DNA from: Hoplostethus atlanticus
Lineage: Eukaryota; Chordata; Actinopteri; Trachichthyiformes; Trachichthyidae
Reading direction: 5' to 3'
DNA length: 64,000 bases
Assembly (NCBI GenBank): GCA_034670405.1
Contig: JAXDDX010000002.1
Span: 2,512,001-2,576,000 of the forward strand
Shown here: in pieces, positions 1 through 13,300 of the stretch
Layout of the letters: the number at the start of each line of letters is the position of its first letter
Numbering within the stretch: position 1 is the first letter of the stretch
Program-made: the position numbers and the translations under genes
The notes under the pieces: model-generated
What the model saw: only the letters and a program-made list of their open reading frames with translations
Told to the model about the DNA's origin: nothing
Databases searched by the model: none

Positions 1-113
1 TTCCTATTTTCATTGCACGTACTCATCGGCCATCAGACATCAAATTACTCGAGACTTAACAAGTACGCTATTCTGAAAAACAATTATTTGTGTTTTCCAA
101 GCTTGTTCTTTAC

Positions 114-3100
114 CTTCTCTTCTCTTTCTGCGCCGATGCTGTCTCCTATGACTCATAAAACATGCTGTCACCAAGGAGAGGATGATGGCCACAAACAGGA
201 AGCACACTCCACCCAACACACCAGCCAATAGGGGCTCAGGAACAAACTCCAGGAAACTTGGGCGTAGGGGGTACATCTCCATCCCTGTAATTAGATCAGG
301 CAATAAAAGTGGCCCACAAATCCCAGTACTCCTGACAACTGATGTATTGTTGAAGTTCCTGGTGTATCATATAATTATAACTAAACCTTGATACAATAAA
401 TGTGTAGTGTACATGGTATGTTACTGAACTAAGAAACCTACCCATGGTGGACACACTGACAGACTCGCTAGGCTCACTAAGGAGCTTGTTGCTGCAAGAC
501 ATCAGCCTCAGATCATAACTGAAGTCCTGAAATAAAGAAAGATCAGGGGTTCAATACGCTCAGTTCTGAGACAAAAATGCATGCTGTGAAGGATGTTTGC
601 TCAACATTACAGTATATCGGGATCTGATATAACACAATAGTGATTCCACCTATAGCCAGTTGGTGAAAGCTTTTACATTTGCTGTTCCAAACACTCGGTG
701 TCGGGTAGGTCTTTCCAAGGAAAAATCCTCTAACACACAGGAAGAGGTGCGTTTTACATTTCTGTCAGCAGCAACGGTTTGTTTGGAATTGGAAGAACTT
801 TGTAGTAAGCATGAGCAACGACAGACAAAGAAAACTCAAACGTATACCTTCAGAAACTGATCAACAGAAAATCCAAGGAAAAAGACGCCACAGTACTGGC
901 CACAGTTTGATTGACAAGTGATCTCCGGGAAGTGTAGTGCAAAAACACTACAGCAATGATCGCTTGATCGAAGATGTTGCCTAAATAAAACAAGAATCTC
1001 GTGGATTTCCACTTGATATGTGAGAAATTGATCCTTACCCTCAGCAGTCCTTGCACTAGTAGTTCACTCTGGTTGGCACTGACATTGCTGGTGAGGATGA
1101 CCCACTGGCCCTGGTGTCTGCGGGCCTGCAGCACGTAGCTGGTAAGTGGAGAGGACGGGGACTCAGGGGGCGACCACTGCAAGAGAACGCCTCGACCAGT
1201 CCGGTTGGCTGAGAGGAGGATGGGAGGATCCAGGGTTGGGAGAGTCGTGACCACTGATGGTGCATCTGTTGGCAGGGCTGATGAGGATATCCAAGATTAA
1301 AACCAGCACACAGTTTTGGATACGGGAACTTTAAAATCAAATAGTACAGAATATACTTTAACATGCAAGATCTGACCTTGGGTTCGCACAGAAACAATTT
1401 CGCTGAAGGGTCCAGAACCGAGTTTGTTCTGAGGTAGGATGCTGAACTGGTAGCTGGTGCCAGCTAGTAGCCCAGTCACCAGCAGGTTGTTTTTGGATGT
1501 GGGCACAGGCAAAGATGCCCATTCATGTTTGCCCCCTGGATGCCTGCTTGACCCTGGAAAAAATAGTAAAAACAAAGAAAGATATAGACAAGGCTACACA
1601 ACAGAAAATGGTCAACAGGATTGCTTGTTGACAGTTAAGAGCATGGGGCATGTGTGGTATGTTACTGACCAAACAGTGAACTTCTGGGTGTATCCACCAT
1701 CAAAGCCAGGCACCCAGGATACGTTTGCCTGGTTCATCTCAGTGCTGACAGACACTGAGGGCACAGCATGAGGACTGGTGCCTGAGGGAAAGAGAAGCAG
1801 TACTATAAGTCTGTGCTAGTACACACAGTACATGTGCATACATGCAAAGTGTCAGTCAGGTCTACTACCACATAAAACTATGCAGAAATGAGGTAGGCCC
1901 ACTCACCCAGCACCATGACCACAGTGCCTGCACTGACAGTGGCTACACGATTAGTGGCCAGGCACTCCCAGCCCCCGTGGTGGTCTTTACTGAGTGGCTG
2001 CAGCAGGAGGGAGCCATTAGCCAACACAGTGTATGGGGAGCGAGGGGTAGAGCCAATCTGTAAATAAGATGAAAATAAGTGAAAGTTGTTGGATAGATAT
2101 AATGGGTTTGCATAAATGGACAGTTAATGCACTTAATGCAATATATACATAATAACAATAATCTTTATTTATATAGCACTTTCCAAAACAAGGTTACAAA
2201 GTGTTTCACGGCTAAATCAACAAGGACAAAGATCAATAGGATAAATAAGACAGGATGAGGTAAGACAGAAAGAACAATGAGATAAAAAAAGAGTAGAATG
2301 GATACAAAGAAAGGAATAAATACCAGACAAGGCAATGAAAAATAAAATAAGTAAAAGCCAAATATCACAGAAAGGCCTTATGATAAAAGTAACTTTTAAG
2401 AAGTGCTTTATGATACTGAGTGGAATCCCTCCTCTACCTTGCTCCAAGTTATGTTTGGGGCGGGGTCTCCATTAGCTTCACAGGGGATGATCAACTCTCG
2501 GCCCACCTCCTGCAGATACTCAGCCCGAGGGCCCACTCGGAATGAAGGGGGGTCCTGAAAGCGGGAGAGAGTTTTCTGTCTATCCATTTTTGATGGTGCA
2601 AATTCATAGGAAAAGGTTTTCACTAACTGAAGGGAGAGACACGATGGCCAGCCTTACCTGCAGAATGACCTGGGTGGGTTCAGATTGGCCCATAGTGCCA
2701 TAACTGTTATAGGCAGTACAGGTGTACATGCCAACAGCATTATCATTGGCTGTAGTTATAAAAACTGAGCCCTCAGAGTTCACCATCCAACCTGGGAACT
2801 GGACAGGTCAAAAAATATGGTGAGTATCTGCTTATGTGAAAAATGTCATTGTGTGAGAAAATGTGTGTTAATGTGCCTCATTACTTACATTGTCAAGGTT
2901 CAAGTTATCCCCATCTTTGGTCCAGTTGACATAAAGCATAGGGGGATCAGCCTGGACAGGGCAGACAATGACCCCCTCCATGCCGGCAGGTAAGTATGTC
3001 TCCCTGAGCATTCGGCCCACCCGTGCAGGGTCTACGTGAGAGGAAGAGGAACAAGCGTAAGCTACAATAAATAGCTAAATAAGTGCTGTTCCTCAAAGCA

Positions 3101-5052
3101 AACTAAAACCTTACGTTTGACTTTCAGGTGTGCAGTGGCAGAGGGTGGGGTCAATATCCCATTAGTTGGAATACAGGTGTAATTGCCAGCATCTTCTGGG
3201 ATGAGATTAGGGATAAGAAGTGTGCCATCCACCAAAATCTTCACTCTGGTCTTTAGCGACCTAAAGCCAAAAGACACAAGGCACAGTACAGTTTACATCA
3301 TTGAGAAATAATCTGAGTCACGTTGCCAATCACTGGATAACAAGCTATGTTTTTTATTTCATTTTAACTCTCTCGTGGATGCTGTAAAGACCTCAACTCA
3401 CTCGATATGGTAAACATTCTGTCCTTGTTTCAACCACTCGTAGGTGAGGTTGGAGGGATAGGAATCGGCTTGGCACTGCAGAACGGCATCCTGGGACATG
3501 TTGAGGGTGGTGTCCTCTGGAGAGATGATGATGATTGGAGGACCTTTGTGGCAAGTTGGGAGAGAATGATTAATGAAGAGATCGGTGCTGAGTGTAGGTA
3601 GGTATTTTGACTGAGTTACGGCAAGGGCAGAGGATGGCCTGTAGGTGGCAGCATAGACTATATGAGCCAGATGATCAAACTGTTGACTCACTTTGCAGTA
3701 ACACCTGCCAAGATCTTTAAGCTTTTGAGCAGAACAGAAGATGAGGAGACAATGACATTTAATCTAGCTAGTAAGACTTCTTATCCCAGGAAAACATAGG
3801 CGGCAGATGTTACTTTCCATTAAACTAATGCTGCTTCTCCTTGCTTCTACCTGCAGACGACAGCACCTTAACCTGAGCTAAGCAGAGATTCTGCCTATCT
3901 CAGATGGTGAGGTTATGGCAGTACAACGCTGACCTTTGACCTGCAGCTGCGTATAATGGGTCAGGTTCCCCTCTGAGTTGGACACGTGGCATTTGTACAC
4001 TCCTGAGCTTCCTCTTGTGACGGTGGCCAAAGACAAGGTACCATTGAGCACCTAAAAGAGGGTAGTAAAAGGGTAGTAAAATAGTAAGAGGACAGTAAAG
4101 ACAGGGTGGGGAGAGCTCATAAAGCTGTCATGCAGTTATAAACTTTTGGACAGGACACAATAGCATGGATAGAACATCAATGTGGTTTGTTGCACAGTAA
4201 GATCAAAGCTACACTTCTACAGAAAGTGCTAATTTTGTATGAAAATACAGCACATGCCATCTGTTTATCTGCCTCACCTTTATTTGTTCGTGCTTCTCGA
4301 TTGGGCTCTCATCTTTATGCCAGACAACAGTTGGTCGAGGGTTGCCATGGGCTCCGCAGCTGAGAGTCAAGGAGTCTCCAAGCAGAACTTCCACAAAGGT
4401 CGGCGGTGTCTTGATAAACACAGGTGGTGCTAGAACAAGGAAAGATGAGACTCTTGTTTCAGTTTCTAAAATAGGAATTCTTAATATATGAGCTATTCAA
4501 ACAGGACACAGAACACAATTGCAGAACTAACATGACCTTTGACCTTGGTCTCCAAAGAGGCTACGCTTTACCTGGAAGAACCTGATCTGAGCATCTGCCA
4601 GAAGGACGTTGTCTTAAATTAGTTCCTAAAGGAGACTTTGACCACGGTCCAGTAGCTCAGCGGGTAGAGCAGGGAACTAACACTGCCAGGGTTAAGGATT
4701 TGTTTTGCACTGGGGCCATCCATGCTAACAATGGCAAAAAGTGGATAAAAGTGCAAAGACATGATTCTATATCTACAAGTCTCTGTGTCAAGTTTGGCTT
4801 TAGAACTACCAAACGTATTCTGGGGTAAAATGTTTTCAAATCAAACATAATAGACGTACTGATGTAATATTATTATGTGCAATAAAGGTCTCCAGTGTTC
4901 ATCTGTAACCTGTTTTAGTACAATCAGATAAAATCCCTACTTCCCACTCCAAGTAGAATTTCTGACAAACTACACTATTACCTGGGCCATGACTGTTTGA
5001 ATGTGTTTGAATGCCTGTGTGTGTATGTGTGTGTATGTGTGTGTGAGAGACA

Positions 5053-5103
<51 letters not shown>

Positions 5104-5645
5104 AGATGGGTTAAAGGATTCTGATGTAAGTATTTAACTTTAATCTTTAGCCTGCACAACAAGGCCACATACAATGTCTGTATCCATGCTTGCTGTTATT
5201 CCTACAACAGACTCCTATGTTGACATCAGCTCACAGTAGGCCAGGAACAGACAAAGCCAACATGTGATCACCGCATGCAACACAGAACATTGCGCAGTAC
5301 CCCCTGATACACTGCAATAATACTCCTCAGGAAATGCTGCATGCCTGGGCCGTCCAAGTCCCAGCCCCATGCTGTGGCTGTTCTAAACAAGGACAGTGCT
5401 AGTGATGAGCAGCAAAAAGGAGCAGCTCCCGAGTCCCCAAAAACCCCACGGTGCTGCACCTGTGATGGAGAGGAAGGTCCATGTGCCGTTGCGAAACTCG
5501 TCACTTTTGCTGTCCAGGAGGAGGATGCGGCACTCAAACCAGCCCTCGTCCTCCAGGGTCAGCCGCTCCACCAGCAGAGAGGCACCCCGGGTCAAAGACA
5601 CACGGCCTGGTGGAAGAGGGGTCAGGTGGGGGCAAAGAGGGAGGG

Positions 5646-5685
<40 letters not shown>

Positions 5686-8600
5686 CGGGGTCAGCACACA
5701 CACAGCCAGACAGGCAGAGTCAGCACATGCAAGCAGAGGGCTTACCATGCAGAGGACACGGGCATCCAGTGTCACAAAGGCCACAGTCAAAGTCAAACCT
5801 CATGGACTTGCTAGCACACAAACCCATTCACAGTGTGGACATATACTATGGCTTTCATGTTAGTAGTAAATAACCAACCACATACCCACTTACAATGTTT
5901 TGGCATGCCACACATTATGAAAATGGGAAAATGGCAGGCAACGTATGCAGTTTAGAAAATGAGAAGCCAGTGACCTTGGGTTGGACCAGTGCAAACACAT
6001 GAATCACTCGTGATGGTTACAATGATGTGCAAGATTATAGCTGGAGAAGACGTCCTATCATTGAGGCTCTGTGTTGTGGAGGGGAGACCTGGGATGAGCA
6101 TGATAGGAATGCCTGAAGGCAGCTTTACAGAATTACTAAAAATAGAAACCAGTGTTTTTTAGTTTTATGTTTATTTCCTTGATATTTCTACACGTTTTCA
6201 AAGTATTATGTATTTCTCAAGGAGAAGAGTTGCGTCATGAAATGAGCCACCTGTTTTTGTTTATCAAAGGCGGAGATATTTGGCAGAGATGAACACCGTG
6301 GCGCATAGCAGATGCACACTATAAACTGCACCCGCGCACACACGCGCGCACACACACACACACATCTTTCTATCACACACTCATACCCCACCCTCTCTCA
6401 CCCTCTTTCTATACTTCTTACAACTCCATGTCAGGCTTTGAAACTCGATCTGGTGGTTGCCTGGTGACTGCAGCCTGGTTTTCAGGGTACTGGAGTTACC
6501 CTTCCCTACCCACCCCCTTCCTTTTATTCTGTCTCTCAATGAACTCTTTTTCCCCCTTCAATCTCAGGGCTTTAAACTAAAGGAGGATATGAGCAAGGGG
6601 GAAACACACACGTTGCTCATACCAGGCCCCGGCCGAAGGAGTTTGAAAGTAAACAAAGTAAACATAGAGACATTTCTGGAATCCCATCATTCTACATTTC
6701 TAGTTCGCTACCAACTAGTAGCTTACAGGATACAGGTTCACAGTAATGGTTGTCAGAAGCAGTCCTCCAAAGAGGAATGAAACAAATCTATTCAAAGCAC
6801 AACGTTACAAAAAAAACAACACACCCACAGTATTTTGAAGGGGACCTCTCAAATAGAGCAAATGAATAACCAGACAGACAGAAAATGAAATTGCATTCCC
6901 ATCATTGAATCTTCTCTCTGTGAAGCTTGAAGTTCAGCAGCCGAGGTCATCTCCTCAAAGAGTTATATGACAGGAGAGATTTATTGAACGTTCTTCAACC
7001 TTGAAATTATGCCACAACGATATCACAAGCAACACAAAAGCCTCACTATTCAGATTGGTAGTGACTAGAACACAGCCTGAGAGCTATGAAATTCATTTAA
7101 CCACATACGCAGCCTCAAGACAGGTTGAAACACCACACTGTGGTTAAAAAATTACAACAATGGCTAACAATTAACCCTGCATTCCTGACTGGGGCTGCTG
7201 CTGTGCTTAATAGTTGGGTTTAATGATTGACTGGCCACCTAAAAGACAGGCCAAGCCATAAAAGAGCGCCTTTGATTCCAGGTCAGCATCATTTAACAAC
7301 TGGGCAGGGCACTGAGAGGAAATGTGCATGCAGATGATAACAGGTATGGGGAAAACTTCAGGCATTTTCTCTTATCTCTCTACGAGGGATCCTCCCTGAG
7401 CTGTCCATTTCCTATGTGCCCTTTTCCAATCGGACATAGAATTAACTCTGCACTGCAGGCAAAGAAGAAAAACACTTTCACGTGCAACGCCACACACACC
7501 CTCTTTAGCACACACCTAATCCCCGAGTGGCTAAATATTGTGGGATATTTTAAGCTCATTACGGCTGGCAGTACCTCTTGTAATATTTTCTAATATGCAT
7601 GAAATACAACCTATGGAAAACCCAGTGGCTGATTAAGTCCATGCACCACCTCTTGTGGGTTCAAAAGCACGTGGGTGTGTGTACATGTTGATTTTCAAAA
7701 TCCGGTGTGTGCCCTGCCCCCTGGGTCTCCACGGGGGAATTCTGGTTTCGCCATCGACCACTTAACCCTTTCCCTCGGCCTCCCTCCTGTCCATCACTAC
7801 AAAGAGACGGCAGCCCCCACTCCTCATTCTCTCAGGTTACCATAGTGATGGGACCGAGAAAAACCCCGGGCCGGGAGTTTAGATTTGAATTCAGTTGCTG
7901 TAGAAACACAACAGGGCCAACGGAGGGCCGGTCACACAAGGGGGTGGGTTCGCACTGCCAGAGATTTGAAAAATTACAAGTGGGGAAAAAACACATGTTT
8001 AGATTTCAACAGTGGACAAATGGCTTGTGACACATCCAGCAGGGCAAGAGGCAGAAGGAGAGAGACTGACTGACTGAGAGAGATTGACTGAAATCTCAAA
8101 AGGCACTCAGCAGGAGGGTAAGAAAACAACAGTGCCCTGGTATATCAATATAACTGTTGTTTCCAACGGTGCAAACTATTTCTACTTATTGGAAAATTCA
8201 TCTTTGCCCACATACACACAGAAATTCCAATAACTGAACACCAGAGTTGAAAAATGATTGACCAAATCAGAAAACCCAACCCTGGTGTCATTCCAAGAGG
8301 AACTGAACGAGAGGTTACGGAGAGGTACCAGAGGTTACCCAGAGTGTTTGCATCGATAATCCACCGACTACAACCAAAGAGAGGGTGACCTTTCTGACCT
8401 CAGTGAGCCACATCCCTCCAGCAGACACATTCATCACTCCCCCTTGTTCTAAATCAGCACAATGTCCACGAGTCCTCTAGACTAGAAGGGAGGGGGGGGG
8501 GGGGGGCAGAGAGGTTGAAACAAAAGCTGCTGCTCCTTTCTCGTGTCTATCCTCCTCACTGTTTTTCTACCAGCAGCTATCACATGACAGCTCCAGTCTA

Positions 8601-10301
8601 CCTTAAAATGAGCCCTTGTTCCAACAGGTCTAGTTGCAGTGCAGCCAAGGGTAGAAAATGGAAACGTTAATCCACTGGTGCTTGTGTGCCCCTCTAAGGC
8701 ACCCTCTTCATATTAGCAGGAGTCAGGTTCTCTCCCAGTGGGTGGCAGGTTAGGAACCACATAGTTTAAGATGATGCCGCTGGCAGAGAGGTAACCTAGT
8801 GTTGTGGTTTCTGTTCTTCAACATCTTTTGTATATAGACAGGACAGGCTTTTTATGATGTGCGTCTATGGATCACATTCATTTTACACTTCCACTGCATG
8901 TAGTAATACTGTATTGTTGTATTGCTTATTGTGTTTTTTCTGAGTTGATCTAGTCTATTTTTGTTTCTGCACCTTCTCAGAAATAAAGCTCTGGGATAAG
9001 GCTCTATTGTTCCATGGAAAAGGAATGGATGTGGTTTTTGCAGGGGTGGTTCCCACTGCTACTTATTGACATATAGTAATGCTTGGGGTGCACTAAATTT
9101 GATATGATACAATAGCAGCAGCAACTATGGAGGAAGACAGATTATTCTGTTTGGAGAGGCATTGGCTTTGCTTTGCTTTGTCCATCCGTATGTGCATAAG
9201 AGAGCCATGCAGAGGATGCATTGTGGGATATGTTTTGATTTGAATACAATCATAAGTCCGGGGCCGGCCCCCTGCCCCTGACAGCCCACCCCTCCCTCAC
9301 CCCCAAATTTCTCTCTTCAATCCTCCTGTCTCCCTAATCAGTTTAACCCTCTTATGAATAGCTCTTTGTCGTGTGATAGATTACAGTTAACTCTGTCCCT
9401 CTCACTCTGTCCGGCTCCGTTAGCCCCCGAACCAGCAGGCACACACGGCTCACATGCCAATTCCACCACAGCAGCAACTCAACTAAACATCGGCAGGAGC
9501 AGACAGCCTCTTCAGCTGTCAATCGTAGAGCAAGCACACTAGCTTGATCACAGACAACAACACAAGAACAAGATATTTCAATATTTTGATGTATTGGTAA
9601 TGTGATGTATTGGTTCAGCGTGACAAACTGAAATGTGTGACAGCATATGTATGTGCACATGTTCCATACGATTTGTTTTCTATATAGCAAGAGGTGGTTA
9701 ACTAAAGCATGTGCTGTAGCTACTCAGTTGGAAAAATAGGAATATGCCTACGCTCACCAAGGATAATCTTAGTGCAGATCAAGCACATGTTTTACTGTTC
9801 AACGATAAGTGAGCCATAGTTATAATAATAAAACCCACCTTTGAACATTATACCATAATCTTACAGTGGTAGATTCCTAGTGTTGCTGAGACAGGCCCTA
9901 AGGCGATCACTTACACTGCATCCCAAGAGAAGACCCGAGGCCTAAGAACAGAATGTAATACAAATGCATACACACAGCACTGATGTCATCCTCTTGAAAT
10001 GAGGTAACGTGGCCTTCATAATGACTTGCTGCTCTAAGCAGGAGAACATGAGATCCCCAGGTTGCAGCCATCCATTCTTCTCTCATTGTGTCACTGTTTG
10101 ATGCACATCTCCCTGGTCCAGTTGTGGCAGAAAAACTGGTTGGTGACGGATAAAGGTGATCGGTTTCAGCTGCCAACTTTCTAAAAGGTCTATTTTCTGC
10201 TTTCGGTTTTGTCAAATAGACTCATGTTTGCAGAAGCTTAGTTGGCCAATATTAAATTTCAGTTCAGTCTTTGAAGTTGGTGGTTACAGAGTTCAGTGTT
10301 T

Positions 10302-10347
<46 letters not shown>

Positions 10348-13300
10348 TGAGATAAATCCAGGCCTTAAATCAGAGCTCATACTGAGAGAGTGATGGAGGC
10401 CTGCTGAGATCTGGGGGTTTGCCCATTGTAGGTCTGGCCTCAGGTCGGAGCCCGCTCCTAACAGTCTCTACCGATTTACTTCAGCACAGATGAGACATTT
10501 GATCTGCCCCCACGATAGTAAGCTGCCCTGACACCGCAAGACTTGATTATTTTCTCAACAAATACAACTCAAACAGACTATAATAGTGTGTCAGTCAGAA
10601 TTTATATGGCTGTTGCCTCTTTGTTGTGGGTTGACTGATGTTCAGCCCTGCAGGGCATGCGGGATGTGAGACAGAGACAGAGACAGAGAGGAAGAGGGAT
10701 GTGGGTGCTAATACCCTCCTGATTCCCTCTAAACCTCTAGCTTTGCAGCCAGCAGACAACAGAAACACTCTTAGACAGGCTGGTGTCTAATGGGGTGAAC
10801 CGAAGGACGATGCTCTGACACAGCAAACACTCCTCAAGCACCGAGTGCAGTCTCAAATACACCTGATATCATATCGAAAAAGGGAAGGCGCTTAGGATGG
10901 AGGTTGAATGGAATGACTTCAATGTAGTCACTGGTTTAGTTTAGAAGGCGGTAAACACTAAGAGGCCGTGAACAAACACATAAAACACATGACCCGAAAA
11001 ATGTGGTCCTATTTAACAGAGCTATGGCTGAGAGAGAGACCGGATTAACCTCGGGGGAATGTTTTTGGTTGCTCATTCCAGTGAAAATTGTCCTATTTGC
11101 TATGCTGAGTGAGAACAGATCCTAAAACTTCGCCAGCAACATCTTGGTTGTCTCAAGAGAGGGCGTGGAGGCAGCAAACACTCCTCAAGCACTGAGTGCA
11201 GTCTCAAATACATCTGATATCATATCGAAAAATGGAAGGCGGTTAGGATGGAGGTTCAATGGAATGACTTCAATGTATTCACTCATCCAAGATAAGGCTT
11301 CCCCTGATTCTTTCATGTGACACTCTAAAAATGGCCAGTAGCATCAGTGAGCTTGAGACAAAGCAGACAAGCACACCCAGGATAAAATGGTATTTGTAAA
11401 TGCTTTTTATGGTTTAGTTTAGCCTCCTTAAATATGGAGTTTATCACGTAGGACAAAACAGTGAGTGCCACAAAGTTAAGACAATCACAGCTAAATTTTT
11501 AAAAGTCAATTTAGTGTTGCTTATCTGTGACTGGCAACTTACTTGACACTATCTGAATAAGCCCTAATGCTGTAAACCCAGCTCTCCATAATAACCATAA
11601 TTCATTTTCACGATCTGGAAACTGTTGAAACTTTGCAGCGTAAATCTTCCCTGCTCTCTTGTTCCCTGATGCCAGACAAGCCGAGACAGAGATCAGGAAA
11701 TGATCGCCTACTGCACTGTCTTGTGGTTAAATCTGAAATCCCCCCCTACGTTTTAATTTGAGGGTAGAATACATTAGACCCACAGTGGTGACACGCTTCA
11801 CATGCCACCATCTGCCTCTAGTGGGAGGGGAGATAGGAGGATCTGAGGCAGACAGGCGTAATGCCCACACCAGACAAGTACGAGCGAGGGATGGGTACGG
11901 CAAAGTATTGGGACATCAAAAACATGTCTTCTTATGTCGCTAGAATGTTGTTTACTTCATTATGGCTGCTGCTTCATCAGATGAGTGCCCTTAAACAATG
12001 ACATGGCTAACGGCTTACAGATGGGTTAACACACCAGATGCATGCAGCTCGATAGCCTCGGTCGATCTTCAGTGTGATTCCTGAGAGTGCTGAATCTATT
12101 CACGCGTTCCTGTTTGAGTTGTTTGTCATGATGCTGCACGCATGCCCACCGTCTCTCTGGAGACTGTTCATCTCCGTCTCATCTACCTGTTTCAATAAAG
12201 GTTAGGTCATGTGAAAATTGAGGTGGGCTTTTTTTAAGTTTCAGTGACCTAGTTGGGGGGGGTGGGGGGGTTATGGGATTTTGGATGTCCTAGTAGTTGT
12301 GTTGGCTTTGGCAGAAGAAGGGGTGGCTGTGATAGCCCTCTTTGTCTTTTGTTCTCTGACAGACAATGACAGGATTATAGCGCTCTAGCAAGAAAACTCT
12401 ATTATTCCCTATGCTTCATCCATCCTTCTTCCAGCAAAACAATCTCCCCTTACTGGGTCACCCCTCAGAATACTAATACAACACTGTCATCAGACAACCA
12501 AGCCCCCGCCTCCACCAAGCCTTCCTTAAATTCCCTCTCTCTTTAAGACTCCAGACTCTCACCACCCTAAAACCCACCCACCCACACGCAGTGTACCGGT
12601 ACCCCCCCCCCTCTCTTCTCTCCCAGCCTCCCCACCCCCCTTTAACTGCCTCCATTAAAACACATCCATTCTCGCCCTGTCCCTTTTCCCTGTATTACTG
12701 CTGCAGTCTGGAAGCACACAGACCCACAGTAATTACAGGGCTTGTGGTGTGGGTGGATTACCTATATGGGGTATTGTTTCAGCCAAACCCACCGCGCCCC
12801 CCCACCCCCCAAACCTCCATAAATACCAGCATAACCACTCACACAACACAGCTGTATGTGACTCAAGATTCCCAGACGTGCACTTGTCAGGCAAAAACCT
12901 TAAGGGGAAATCATTGAGTGTTGCCATATAAATACCCCCCCCTCCTACTAGAAATTAATTGTGCTTTAATCATCTGTCTTTCTTAGGTTCCTCTCTTCAC
13001 CTCTTTCAGAAACACAAACTGTTATGGTAGCGGCTCTAGATTACCACAGTTCAGCACCTAACCCCCTGTCCTGCTCTGTTAAATGTACTGACAAATGTTT
13101 TCAATGCCCACCAGGCTTTGTGTGCAGTAAAACTGCTCCCTCTAAAGCAACGGGACAAAGGATGGAACTGCAGCAAGGCCTTAAAGGTCTCATTCAAAAG
13201 GGCTGAACTTTCAATGAAGTGACACACACAGTTACAGATACACGTCTTTCAATCGTTTTTGAAAAGAGTGTGTGATTGAGCACATCTGAATAGTTCTTAC

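Noticed and set aside
1544..1559. Use of the first AG (CCAG|GGTCAAG) as the igsf9 exon 13 acceptor
   Set aside because: It puts a TGA in frame; the next AG keeps the FN3 reading frame.
4650..4720. tRNA gene suggested by a box-A match
   Set aside because: Box B is degenerate and no acceptor stem pairs; the SINE-like body and tail explain it.
5341..5873. Three overlapping plus-strand frames of 130-157 codons
   Set aside because: They lie antisense to igsf9 exon 3 and its flanking GA repeat; the Arg/Glu runs come from the microsatellite and there is no splice or family support.
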